NCBI GenBank assembly: GCA_943326215.1 | Contig: CALPSK010000052.1 | Location: 1 to 6,539 of the forward strand | Length of the DNA stretch: 6,539 bases | DNA from: Sediminibacterium ginsengisoli | Lineage (GTDB): Bacteria; Bacteroidota; Bacteroidia; Chitinophagales; Chitinophagaceae | Reading direction: 5' to 3' | Shown: positions 1 to 6,046 of the stretch, piece by piece | Layout: each line of letters starts with the position of its first letter | How positions within the stretch are numbered: the first letter of the stretch is position 1 | Notes under the pieces: generated by a model | Databases searched by the model: none | Seen by the model: the letters and a program-made list of their open reading frames with translations, nothing else | What the model was told of the DNA's origin: nothing | Translations under genes and position numbers: made by a program

Positions 1-401
1 CCAATAATATGTGTGTCTAATCTTCTTCTTCCAATTTTATCTCCACCTGGTTTAGGTAAGTAGGCTTTTTTAAATCTTGCTAAAATGGGACCCGCCAACA
101 TCACGCTACCACGTAATCTTCCACTCTTTGTTTTAAAATCATCAGAAGCTAAATAATTAGGATCAATTTTATCTGCTTGAAAACGGTATTCCCCTTCCTT
201 TAATTTTTCAACGCTTACACCCATTGCGTCTAATAACTCTATTAGTAAATTCACATCAACAATGTCTGGAATATTTGAAATGGTAATAGGTTCTGCAGTT
301 AATACTACTGCAGACAAAATTTGTAAGGCTTCGTTTTTAGCGCCTTGTGGGGTAATACTTCCTTTAAGTGCTTTACCTCCTATGACTTCGAATGAACTCA
401 T
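1..401 (-). CDS. murA: UDP-N-acetylglucosamine 1-carboxyvinyltransferase (MurA), N-terminal part, truncated by window edge
   Basis: MurA transfers enolpyruvate from phosphoenolpyruvate to UDP-GlcNAc, the first committed cytoplasmic step of peptidoglycan synthesis. The start is the ATG at 401-399, and 133 codons are visible of a family protein of roughly 420-440 residues. Near the N-terminus, GAKNEAL (about residues 20-26) carries the Lys-Asn pair that corresponds to K22/N23 of E. coli MurA. The stretch RLRGSVMLAGPILARF (about 93-108) is followed by the PEP-loop motif PGGDKIGRRR (118-127). The loop position that is Cys115 in E. coli is Asp121 here (GAT, bases 41-39). The conserved Arg120 equivalent is Arg126. 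The gene lies 20 bp downstream of the DUF4290 gene on the same strand with no obvious own promoter or Shine-Dalgarno, so cotranscription is inferred. The family call is secure; the rest of the protein lies outside the window. Confidence 0.95.
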   Translation of the reverse strand, partial: MSSFEVIGGKALKGSITPQGAKNEALQILSAVVLTAEPITISNIPDIVDVNLLIELLDAMGVSVEKLKEGEYRFQADKIDPNYLASDDFKTKSGRLRGSVMLAGPILARFKKAYLPKPGGDKIGRRRLDTHII

Positions 402-421
402 TGTACTATTTCAAAACTTAA

Positions 422-1108
422 TTAAAAACGCTTCTTGAAGTTGCGGTTATTATTGTTGCGTCCGCCTCCGCCTGGTCCACTTGGACCGCGTCCACCGCGA
501 TTATTATTATTGCGATTACCCTGCCAACGACCTGCTGCTGGACGGTACTCATCTCTTTCAAAATTTTGATTGCGATGTTTGATATAAGGGGTATTACTAA
601 ATTCAAGTTCACCACCAGTAATAGCGTTTAACTCTCCTCTAATGGTATCATCTTGCACTAATTCTTTATGCCAGTTGCTATAAGCAAGTTTCATATAATG
701 TGCAATAGCATGCGCAAAACCTGCTTTTTTCTCTTGGTCTTGTTCTGCCATCGCTTTATCAATGACTAATTCTAGGTTCTTACCTAAATGGGCATATTTA
801 ATTTTACGCTTAGGATAAGGAATAGGATCGGGCTTTTGTTTATAGGTTTCCTTAGTAGGAATTGGATAAGGGCTGTCCACATCTAATTGGAAATTGCTCA
901 TAAAAAACAGGTGATCCCATAATTTATGCTTGTAGTCTTCGATATTCTTTAGCTGAGGGTTCAAAAAGCCCATTAGTTCAATGACTACCTGCGCCTGCTC
1001 TAGTCTTTTGGCACGATCTTCAATGGTCATCAAATGATCCACCATCTTCTGCACGTGACGTCCGTACTCTTTCATCCCCATTAAGCTTCTTGCTGTATTG
1101 TATTCCAT
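422..1108 (-). CDS. DUF4290 domain-containing protein with Asn/Gly/Arg-rich C-terminal tail
   Basis: A 228-residue protein of unknown function whose N-terminus, MEYNTARSLMGMKEYGRHVQ, fits the DUF4290 family, conserved in Bacteroidota. I chose the ATG at 1108. The open frame extends 21 codons further, to 1171, but that extension would run through the divergent promoter region and past the start of pheS, and it does not look like the family. The first ~190 residues are a mostly charged, helical-looking soluble domain without a signal peptide or membrane segment. Residues about 194-228 form a low-complexity tail rich in Asn, Gly and Arg with RGG-type elements, ending FKKRF. Such tails often contact RNA or anionic surfaces, but a role here is inference. 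It is followed after 20 bp by murA on the same strand. No function is known to me; the murA linkage only hints at an envelope or growth role. Confidence 0.9.
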   Translation of the reverse strand: MEYNTARSLMGMKEYGRHVQKMVDHLMTIEDRAKRLEQAQVVIELMGFLNPQLKNIEDYKHKLWDHLFFMSNFQLDVDSPYPIPTKETYKQKPDPIPYPKRKIKYAHLGKNLELVIDKAMAEQDQEKKAGFAHAIAHYMKLAYSNWHKELVQDDTIRGELNAITGGELEFSNTPYIKHRNQNFERDEYRPAAGRWQGNRNNNNRGGRGPSGPGGGGRNNNNRNFKKRF

Positions 1109-1130
1109 GTATTTATTACTTCTCGAGTAA

Positions 1131-1138
1131 CAAATGTA
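1131..1138 (-). promoter_or_regulatory. Candidate -7 box of the DUF4290-murA promoter
   Basis: On the minus strand these bases read TACATTTG, a full match to the Bacteroidota -7 consensus TAnnTTTG. It would start transcription a few bases before the DUF4290 ATG at 1108, giving a leader of about 15-20 nt. No TTG -33 box lies at the usual 17-23 bp spacing, so the call rests on one box and on position. Confidence 0.4.
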
Positions 1139-1149
1139 AGGATTTATTT

Positions 1150-1157
1150 TATCTTCG
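1150..1157 (+). promoter_or_regulatory. Candidate -7 box of the pheS-recO promoter
   Basis: TATCTTCG matches TAnnTTTG with one change (TTCG for TTTG), and the box before rplM (TACCTTCG) varies in the same way. It ends 4 bp before the pheS ATG, so the transcript would be leaderless or nearly so. No TTG -33 box is visible at normal spacing. It faces away from the DUF4290 promoter box within the same 53-bp spacer. Confidence 0.35.
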
Positions 1158-1161
1158 TACC

Positions 1162-2199
1162 ATGGAGGCACTGATACAACAAATAGAAACCATCACTCAA
1201 GAAATTCAAAACACCGTGGCTACGACCAGCGCCGAGGTGGAAGCTTTCCGAATTAAATACTTGGGAACCAAAGGTTTGGTAAAAAATATGATGGGAGAGA
1301 TGAAATCGGTGCCGAATGAGCAGAAAAAGGAATTCGGTCAAATCCTAAATGCTTTTAAGGTAGCCGCTGAAGAGAAATTAGAAATATTAGTAGCTGCATT
1401 AGGAGATACCAGCACCTTAGATGCCTCTATTGATACAAGTTTACCGGGCGATGAATTTACAGTAGGTACCAGACATCCTTTGAATTTAGTGCGCAATCAA
1501 ATGGTTTCTATTTTTAAAAGATTAGGCTTCGCTGTTGCAGAAGGACCAGAGATAGAAGATGATTGGCATAATTTCGGTGCGATGAATTTACCAGCCGATC
1601 ATCCAGCGCGTGATATGCAGGATACTTTTTATGTACAAGAAGCAACGGAAGAGAATGCTTCTTGGTTATTAAGAACACATACTTCAAGTGTACAAGCAAG
1701 GGTGATGGAGTCGCAGAAACCACCTATTCGAGTTATATGTCCGGGCCGTGTGTACCGTAATGAAACTATTTCAGCAAGAGCACATTGTTTTTTTCATCAA
1801 GTAGAAGGTTTATACATTGATGAAAATGTAAGCTTTGCAGATTTAAAACAAACACTTTATTTTTTCGTACAAGAAATGTTTGGAAAAGATGTGAAAGTAA
1901 GATTCCGTCCAAGTTATTTTCCTTTTACAGAACCTAGTGCAGAGATGGATATTAGCTGTCAAATATGTAGTGGTAAAGGATGTAATATTTGCAAGCATAC
2001 AGGATGGGTAGAAATTTTAGGTAGTGGTATGGTGCATCCGAATGTGTTAAAAAACTTTGATATAGATCCTGAAAAATATACTGGCTTTGCATTTGGTATG
2101 GGCGTTGAAAGAATTGCGCAATTAAAATACCAAGTAAACGATTTACGTTTATACTCTCAAAACGACTTGCGCTTTTTGCAACAGTTTAAGAGTGTCTGA
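1162..2199 (+). CDS. pheS: Phenylalanine--tRNA ligase alpha subunit
   Basis: The catalytic subunit of the cytoplasmic heterotetrameric class II synthetase that charges tRNA-Phe with phenylalanine; pheT (beta) is not in this window. The ATG at 1162 gives 345 residues (E. coli PheS has 327) and starts at MEALIQQIET; the open frame reaches back to 1090 only by overlapping DUF4290. Residues 1-90 are the helical N-terminal tRNA-binding arm. Class II landmarks follow: HPLNLVRNQM (105-114), RTHTSSVQARVM (171-182), PGRVYRNE (194-201), FHQVEGL (211-217) and GFAFGMGVERI (308-318, motif 3). Ala310 corresponds to the E. coli Ala294 that shapes the phenylalanine pocket. A C-x2-C-x4-C-x2-C cluster (C266, C269, C274, C277) sits just before WVEILGSGMVHPNV and looks like a zinc knuckle. 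recO follows after 9 bp, so the two are probably cotranscribed. Confidence 0.97.
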   Translation: MEALIQQIETITQEIQNTVATTSAEVEAFRIKYLGTKGLVKNMMGEMKSVPNEQKKEFGQILNAFKVAAEEKLEILVAALGDTSTLDASIDTSLPGDEFTVGTRHPLNLVRNQMVSIFKRLGFAVAEGPEIEDDWHNFGAMNLPADHPARDMQDTFYVQEATEENASWLLRTHTSSVQARVMESQKPPIRVICPGRVYRNETISARAHCFFHQVEGLYIDENVSFADLKQTLYFFVQEMFGKDVKVRFRPSYFPFTEPSAEMDISCQICSGKGCNICKHTGWVEILGSGMVHPNVLKNFDIDPEKYTGFAFGMGVERIAQLKYQVNDLRLYSQNDLRFLQQFKSV

Positions 2200-2208
2200 T
2201 AAATAATT

Positions 2209-2943
2209 ATGTTACATAACACCAAGGGTATTGTTTTACGCGTCACAAAATATGGTGATACGAGTATTATCATGACGGCCTATACCGAACTTTTTGGTGT
2301 ACAACAATACATGGTCAAAGGGGTAAGAGTTACTAGTAAAAAAGGAGCGAACAAAGGTGTTTTTTATCAACCCGCTGCTATTTTACAAATGGAAGTATAT
2401 CATTCACCTATGAAGCAATTGCAAATGGTGAAAGAAGTAAGTTGGGATTTTGTCTATCAAAATGTATATTCCGATATACTACGCAATGCAGTAGCTACTT
2501 ATATTGTAGAGGTCTTGCAACAAACTATGCAGCCTGAACCACATCCAGAATTATTTTATTTAATAGAAGATACTTTTAAACAATTAGATAAAGGTGGTCC
2601 TAGTTTAGTGGGTAATCTGCCTATTTATTTTTTAATTCATTTAAGTCAAAATATGGGCTTTGGCTTACAAGGAAAATATACTGCTAGCACGCCTGTATTA
2701 GATGTACGTGAAGGACAGTTTGTAGAGAAGGTACCCGCGCATCCTTATTTTTTAGAAGGCCTAGAAGCGCAAACCGCTTCTAGTTTTTTACAAGTACAAT
2801 TTTACAATGACTTAGATACAATTAGTTTAAGCGGAGCTCAAAGAAAAAAAATATTGGAACTGTTTCAGTTATCGCTTAGCTGGCATTATAAAAAATTCAG
2901 TGAAATTAAGTCGCTACCTATTTTACAAGAAGTGCTGAGGTAA
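2209..2943 (+). CDS. recO: DNA repair protein RecO
   Basis: RecO is the cytoplasmic recombination mediator that, with RecR (and RecF), helps load RecA onto SSB-coated single-stranded DNA and anneals strands. The 244-residue length is typical (E. coli RecO has 242). The N-terminal OB-fold region runs from HNTKGIVLRVTKYGDTSIIM through the VKGVR segment to about residue 80. The helical domain follows, with RNAVATYIVEVLQQT around residues 92-106 and the FLIHLSQNMGF segment around 143-153. The protein has no cysteine at all, so the four-Cys zinc site of some RecO proteins (for example Deinococcus) is absent. In its place sits TPVLDVREGQFVE. The start ATG at 2209 lies 9 bp after the pheS stop; there is no Shine-Dalgarno, as usual in this phylum. 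The best model is translation from the pheS transcript. Confidence 0.95.
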   Translation: MLHNTKGIVLRVTKYGDTSIIMTAYTELFGVQQYMVKGVRVTSKKGANKGVFYQPAAILQMEVYHSPMKQLQMVKEVSWDFVYQNVYSDILRNAVATYIVEVLQQTMQPEPHPELFYLIEDTFKQLDKGGPSLVGNLPIYFLIHLSQNMGFGLQGKYTASTPVLDVREGQFVEKVPAHPYFLEGLEAQTASSFLQVQFYNDLDTISLSGAQRKKILELFQLSLSWHYKKFSEIKSLPILQEVLR

Positions 2944-3019
2944 AAATCTTGATAAAATAATCTAGTATAGTTTATATATACACTTTATTTTATTTATATT
3001 TAATTTCATAAAATATACC
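2944..3019. other. AT-rich spacer between recO and the hypothetical membrane protein gene
   Basis: The spacer is 76 bp and almost entirely A and T. A weak inverted repeat, GTATA (2965-2969) with TATAC (2977-2981), is followed by a T-rich stretch and could end recO transcription, but the stem has only one G-C pair. TAATTTCA at 3001-3008 is a poor match to a -7 box. I cannot decide whether the next gene has its own promoter. Confidence 0.3.
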
Positions 3020-3550
3020 ATGGAAGTACATCATCATTCAAAGCATCCTAAAAAGTGGAAGGAATATGTAATAGAATTCCTAATGCTTTTTTTAGCAGTA
3101 AGTATGGGTTTTGTAGCAGAGAATATAAGAGAAAAGCATATTGAAAATGAAAGGGCGGAGGAATTAATTCATGCTTTTGTATTAGATGTCAAACAGAATC
3201 AAAAACAATTAGATTCTATCATTTTAAAAAATCAATATATTTCAAATTATTTCGACTCCTTGAGTATGAATCATGCTACAATTAATACCACGATTAGTTT
3301 ACCTGATTTAGCAAATACATTAGAATTTTGGATGTATCGTTTTATAAACCGTAAAACCATATTTGAACAAATGAAAAGCTCGGGAGCTTTAAGATATATT
3401 CAAAATAAAGAGGTCTTAAATGCGATCTTACAATATGAGGATAATGCAAATCTTGCCGAATTTAGATCTGTGGAAACAGAAACCCAATATTACTTTGATC
3501 ATTTCAGACCTGGGTTACAAAAACTGCTACCACCTTCTTTTTTATATTAA
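3020..3550 (+). CDS. Hypothetical membrane-anchored protein (MEVHHH type), zero-frame product
   Basis: A 176-residue open frame. It begins MEVHHHSKHPKKWKEY, a basic His-rich start, followed by one hydrophobic segment at about residues 17-33 and then charged, coiled-coil-like sequence (AENIREKHIENERAEELI). This architecture is common among uncharacterised Bacteroidota, especially Chitinophagaceae, proteins; I know of no assigned function. A single N-terminal anchor with a soluble helical domain is the likely topology. The frame ends PPSFLY-stop, but coding sense continues in the -1 frame to 3801, adding 85 residues. The complete protein would be about 260 residues, the length I would expect for the family, so this product is either a truncated form or the first half of a frameshifted protein. 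The ATG at 3020 is supported by the conserved-looking start. Confidence 0.75.
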   Translation: MEVHHHSKHPKKWKEYVIEFLMLFLAVSMGFVAENIREKHIENERAEELIHAFVLDVKQNQKQLDSIILKNQYISNYFDSLSMNHATINTTISLPDLANTLEFWMYRFINRKTIFEQMKSSGALRYIQNKEVLNAILQYEDNANLAEFRSVETETQYYFDHFRPGLQKLLPPSFLY

Positions 3551-3574
3551 GAGGAATTGACAATCCTTCTTTAA
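3538..3574 (+). other. Candidate -1 frameshift site: U UUU UUA heptamer plus downstream hairpin
   Basis: In the frame of the upstream gene, bases 3538-3544 read T TTT TTA, an exact X XXY YYZ slippery heptamer identical to that of HIV-1 gag-pol. The zero-frame stop TAA comes two codons later at 3548-3550, and a -1 slip opens 85 further codons. Downstream, 3547-3555 can pair with 3564-3574 (nine pairs with two single-base bulges, 8-nt loop). The stem begins only 2 nt after the heptamer, closer than usual, and is AT-rich. No Shine-Dalgarno-like stimulator is visible upstream. A genuine mutation or a one-base error in the T6 run would look the same. Confidence 0.4.
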
Positions 3575-3801
3575 GGAGAATAAATAGTACTATCCACCCT
3601 GGATTTTATAAAAATTACAAAGTACACAATAAGGAATTAAGAAAACAGCTGGAGGATACAAAGCTTACGATAGATCAAATTAGAGAGTTATCAAAACTTT
3701 GGATCCACAGAGAAGAGAGATTAGAACTTAGTTTAATATCACAATTAGCACTTAGAAAAGAAGGGGAAAAATTACTTGACTTATTAGAACATACAGAATA
3801 G
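3544..3801 (+). pseudogene. Out-of-frame C-terminal part of the hypothetical membrane protein
   Basis: This open stretch in the -1 frame relative to the gene at 3020 encodes 85 residues, beginning ILRGIDNPSLRRI and ending LLDLLEHTE, with TAG at 3799-3801. It contains no ATG, so it is unlikely to be translated on its own. Its charged, amphipathic helical composition (for example KELRKQLEDTKLTIDQI at about 30-46 of the segment) matches the upstream part. Joined at the T6 run it gives a protein of about 260 residues. It is labelled pseudogene for want of a better type: the state could be a real frameshift mutation, a sequencing error, or the trans-frame half of a programmed -1 frameshift product. 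Confidence 0.6.
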
Positions 3802-3885
3802 TTAATCGTTATTTCTATTATTACGATGCCTGCGCCACATAATTATTAAAATGGCAATGATGCCGAATAAAATAGGAAAAGTCAT
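3802..3885 (-). CDS. Possible 27-residue single-pass membrane small protein
   Basis: ATG at 3885-3883 to TAA at 3804-3802 on the minus strand encodes a peptide starting MTFPILFGIIAILIIMW (a hydrophobic span of about 15-17 residues) and followed by a basic, Asn-rich tail (RRHRNNRNND). Hydrophobic helix then positive tail fits an N-out, C-in single-pass micropeptide. Its stop codon abuts the stop of the convergent gene at 3801 with no gap, a tidy end that supports coding. Four codons upstream lies an in-frame TAA that closes another 12-codon ORF starting at 3933, so the gene could also be a longer one broken by a nonsense change. No family recognised; at this length chance cannot be excluded. 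Confidence 0.35.
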   Translation of the reverse strand: MTFPILFGIIAILIIMWRRHRNNRNND

Positions 3886-3921
3886 AACGAGTATTTAATA
3901 CCACAAGCTACGAAAATTAGA

Positions 3922-3929
3922 TAGATTTG
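3922..3929 (+). promoter_or_regulatory. Candidate -7 box of the glycerophosphodiesterase gene
   Basis: TAGATTTG is a full match to TAnnTTTG and ends 14 bp before the ATG at 3944, so the leader would be roughly 5-10 nt. A TTG -33 box is not visible at 17-23 bp upstream. The box lies inside the small minus-strand 12-codon ORF (3933-3895), so not both need be functional. Confidence 0.4.
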
Positions 3930-3943
3930 TCATAATATAGCTT

Positions 3944-4843
3944 ATGAAATTTAAACTTTACACTGCATTTATTTTAATGCTTGGAACCTTTACTAGTTGT
4001 TCCTTCATACATCCCATAGCTATTAAAAAAATTAAAATGGATTATCAAGCGCACCGTGGTGGAAGGGGCCTAATGCCCGAAAATACGATAGCTGCTATGT
4101 TAGCGGTAATGGATAATAAAAATGTAACTACCCTTGAAATGGACCTTGCCATTACCAAGGATAAACAAGTAGTGGTTTCTCACGACCCTATTTTAAATCC
4201 TTTAATAACCACGAAGCCCGATGGAAGTTTTATTAAGGCAGATGAACTTAATAAAAATATTATTTATCAAATGGATTATGCTGCTTTAGAAAAATATGAT
4301 GTGGGTTTAAAAATACATCCAGGTTTTAGGGGTCAAAAAAAATTAGCAGCGGTTATTCCAACACTTAGCAGTTTAATTGATAGCGTGGAAGCAAAGTCAA
4401 AGATTACTGGTAGAAAAATGAATTATAATATTGAGATAAAATCGGTGGAGGGGAAAGATGGTACTGAACATCCAGCGCCCGATGAGTTTGTGGAATTAGT
4501 GGTGAGTACTATAACTAAGAAAAATATTTTGGATAGAACTAGCTTACAAAGTTTTGATCTAAGACCACTTCGTGTACTACATGAAAAATACCCAAGTATT
4601 AAAACTGCTTATTTAGTATTTGGAGAAGCTTGTGCTAATGCTGAAAAGCAAATAGCGCTTCTAGGTTTTCAGCCTACTATTTATAGTCCAGAATATAAAT
4701 ATGTAAACCAGGCTATGATTGACTATTGTCATCAAAAAAATATGCAGGTTATTCCTTGGACGGTGAATACAAAAGAAGAAATAAATGCTTTGATACAATT
4801 AAAGGTGGATGGAATTATTACAGACTATCCTAATTTGTATTAG
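3944..4843 (+). CDS. Glycerophosphodiester phosphodiesterase family lipoprotein
   Basis: A 299-residue GDPD enzyme expected to hydrolyse glycerophosphodiesters (deacylated phospholipids) to glycerol-3-phosphate and an alcohol, using a divalent metal. The N-terminus is a lipoprotein signal, MKFKLYTAFILMLGTFTSC, with lipidation expected at Cys19, placing the enzyme in the periplasm anchored to a membrane; this supports the start at 3944. Family motifs are in order: AHRGGRG with His37-Arg38, PENT (45-48), LEMDL with Glu65 and Asp67, SHDP with His80 as catalytic base, NIEIK with Glu164 and Lys166, QSFD, PWTVNT, and DGIITDYPN at the C-terminus. The catalytic set looks complete. A likely -7 box lies just upstream, and the gene converges on the amidohydrolase across an inverted repeat that overlaps its stop codon. 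Substrate head-group preference cannot be read from sequence. Confidence 0.92.
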   Translation: MKFKLYTAFILMLGTFTSCSFIHPIAIKKIKMDYQAHRGGRGLMPENTIAAMLAVMDNKNVTTLEMDLAITKDKQVVVSHDPILNPLITTKPDGSFIKADELNKNIIYQMDYAALEKYDVGLKIHPGFRGQKKLAAVIPTLSSLIDSVEAKSKITGRKMNYNIEIKSVEGKDGTEHPAPDEFVELVVSTITKKNILDRTSLQSFDLRPLRVLHEKYPSIKTAYLVFGEACANAEKQIALLGFQPTIYSPEYKYVNQAMIDYCHQKNMQVIPWTVNTKEEINALIQLKVDGIITDYPNLY

Positions 4844-4866
4844 TAACTAGTTTCTATTAGTTACTA
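4841..4866. terminator. Inverted repeat between convergent genes, possible bidirectional terminator
   Basis: TAGTAACTA (4841-4849) and TAGTTACTA (4858-4866) are perfect 9-bp inverted arms around an 8-base loop. The first arm includes the TAG stop of the phosphodiesterase gene, and the amidohydrolase stop lies 11 bp beyond the second arm, so it could end both convergent transcripts. The stem is AT-rich and has no strong U-tract on either side, so termination efficiency is uncertain. Confidence 0.45.
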
Positions 4867-4876
4867 GAAAGAATTA

Positions 4877-6046
4877 TTAGATGATTCGTTGAGCAGTGCT
4901 TGCTTTTGAAACTAGGCCATTGGTATCAGCGCCCTTTATTAAAACCAGTCCTGGCTTTTTTCCTTTTTCAAAACTACCTAAGCCTTTTTCCATTTGTAAT
5001 GCACGCGCACCATTGAGTGTCGCCCAGCCCAACATTTCAGCAAGTGGAATAGAAGGATTATGTTTTTGAATAGTTTTTAATTCATCCAATATATTTAAAG
5101 ACCAATTACTTGCATAGCTATCGGTACCTATTACTATTTCAGCCCCATTTGCACGAAGTAGTTCAATGGGTGGCATAGTTTCTTCAATATACTGGTTCGC
5201 ATTTGGACATAAACACCAAAAGCTATTAGGCATTTCTTTTTGAACAGCTTTAATATCTGAAGCACTGGTAAAACTATTATGCACTAAAATACTTCTAGCT
5301 GCTTTTTTAAAATAAGGCAGCACCGATTGTAAACTACTGAGTCCCGTTGCTTCAAAAAAATCAAGCGATACTTTGGTTCTTTCATACATACCTAAAAAGG
5401 AGCCCGATTTTTTTTCAAAGAATTCATTTTCATCCATGGTTTCTTGGTTGTGCATGCTAATAGTATGCGCACCAAAATAATGGGATAGTAGTTTCCATAA
5501 ATTAAAACTTACCGAATAAGGGGCATGAGGTACTAGTGATGCACGAATACAATTTTGTTCAAATGCTTCTTGCAATTTTAATCCCGCATTTATTTTATCT
5601 TCAGCACGTGTTGGATCTAAATCATATAACTCCACAAAACTATAATAAGCTAGTTTGTGTTTTTGTTTTATACTAAGTGTATCAACTGTGTTACAAATAT
5701 CTCCTACTGCTACAATTCCATTATTATACATTTCATCTTCTGCCGAACGAATAGCCTCTTGAATAATATTGTCCTCTACTTTTCGCAAACCCACAATTTG
5801 TTTTACAAATTCTTGTAATCCTACATTCGCTGGAATCATGCCCTTCATATGTGATAGTTCCAAATGGCAATGTGCATTAATAAATCCTGGCGTAAGTATG
5901 CCTTCAAAACTTTGAATGTCTTCTCCAGCTTCTTCAATTCCTACCAAGGCCTCAATGGTCCCGTCCTTTTGGGTGATTAAAACCAGCTGGTCCTCCAAAA
6001 GCTCGGTTCCGGTAAAAATTTGAGTGGCTTGAAATTTTTGATACAT
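4877..6046 (-). CDS. Amidohydrolase / deaminase of the TRZ/ATZ-SsnA type
   Basis: A 389-residue cytoplasmic metal-dependent amidohydrolase. An N-terminal small beta-sandwich half (1-52) precedes the TIM barrel, which opens with TPGFINAHCHLELSH: His59 and His61 are metal ligands. Other expected active-site residues are His174 in PHAPYS, His199 in SMHNQET with Glu202 as the acid/base (HxxE), His256 in LVHNSF, and the strand-8 Asp309 in IGTDSYASN. The C-terminal EKGKKPGLVLIKG segment returns to the beta-sandwich. This layout is shared by guanine deaminase, S-adenosylhomocysteine/methylthioadenosine deaminase, chlorohydrolases and aminodeoxyfutalosine deaminase of the menaquinone pathway; sequence alone does not pick the substrate. 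A stop pair TAA-TAA closes it (4879-4874). The gene stands alone, with a promoter candidate about 150 bp upstream. Confidence 0.88.
   Translation of the reverse strand: MYQKFQATQIFTGTELLEDQLVLITQKDGTIEALVGIEEAGEDIQSFEGILTPGFINAHCHLELSHMKGMIPANVGLQEFVKQIVGLRKVEDNIIQEAIRSAEDEMYNNGIVAVGDICNTVDTLSIKQKHKLAYYSFVELYDLDPTRAEDKINAGLKLQEAFEQNCIRASLVPHAPYSVSFNLWKLLSHYFGAHTISMHNQETMDENEFFEKKSGSFLGMYERTKVSLDFFEATGLSSLQSVLPYFKKAARSILVHNSFTSASDIKAVQKEMPNSFWCLCPNANQYIEETMPPIELLRANGAEIVIGTDSYASNWSLNILDELKTIQKHNPSIPLAEMLGWATLNGARALQMEKGLGSFEKGKKPGLVLIKGADTNGLVSKASTAQRII

Noticed and set aside
474..487. GGTCC-ACTT-GGACC palindrome inside the DUF4290 tail
   Set aside because: It encodes the Gly-Pro-Ser-Gly-Pro stretch of the tail and is adequately explained by codon repetition; there is no U-tract or other regulatory context.
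418..615. Minus-strand open frame of 65 codons at the 3' end of the DUF4290 gene
   Set aside because: It is the shadow of the repetitive AAT/GGT-rich tail of the DUF4290 gene in another frame; the Ile/Val/Ala-rich product has no recognisable domain.
1090..1161. Upstream extension of pheS to the ATG at 1090
   Set aside because: It would overlap the DUF4290 start and the promoter boxes, and adds a hydrophobic, Cys-rich stretch not found at the PheS N-terminus; MEALIQQIET is the expected start.
1144..1723. Two minus-strand open frames (1144-1341 and 1514-1723) opposite pheS
   Set aside because: They lie entirely antisense to well-conserved pheS coding sequence, and their products resemble nothing known to me.
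2965..2981. GTATA/TATAC hairpin after recO as a terminator
   Set aside because: The stem is only five pairs with a single G-C in a nearly pure AT spacer, so it is expected by chance; it is mentioned only in the spacer entry.
3551..3801. The -1 frame segment as an independent gene
   Set aside because: It has no ATG and no plausible alternative start with a ribosome site; continuity with the upstream frame is the better explanation.
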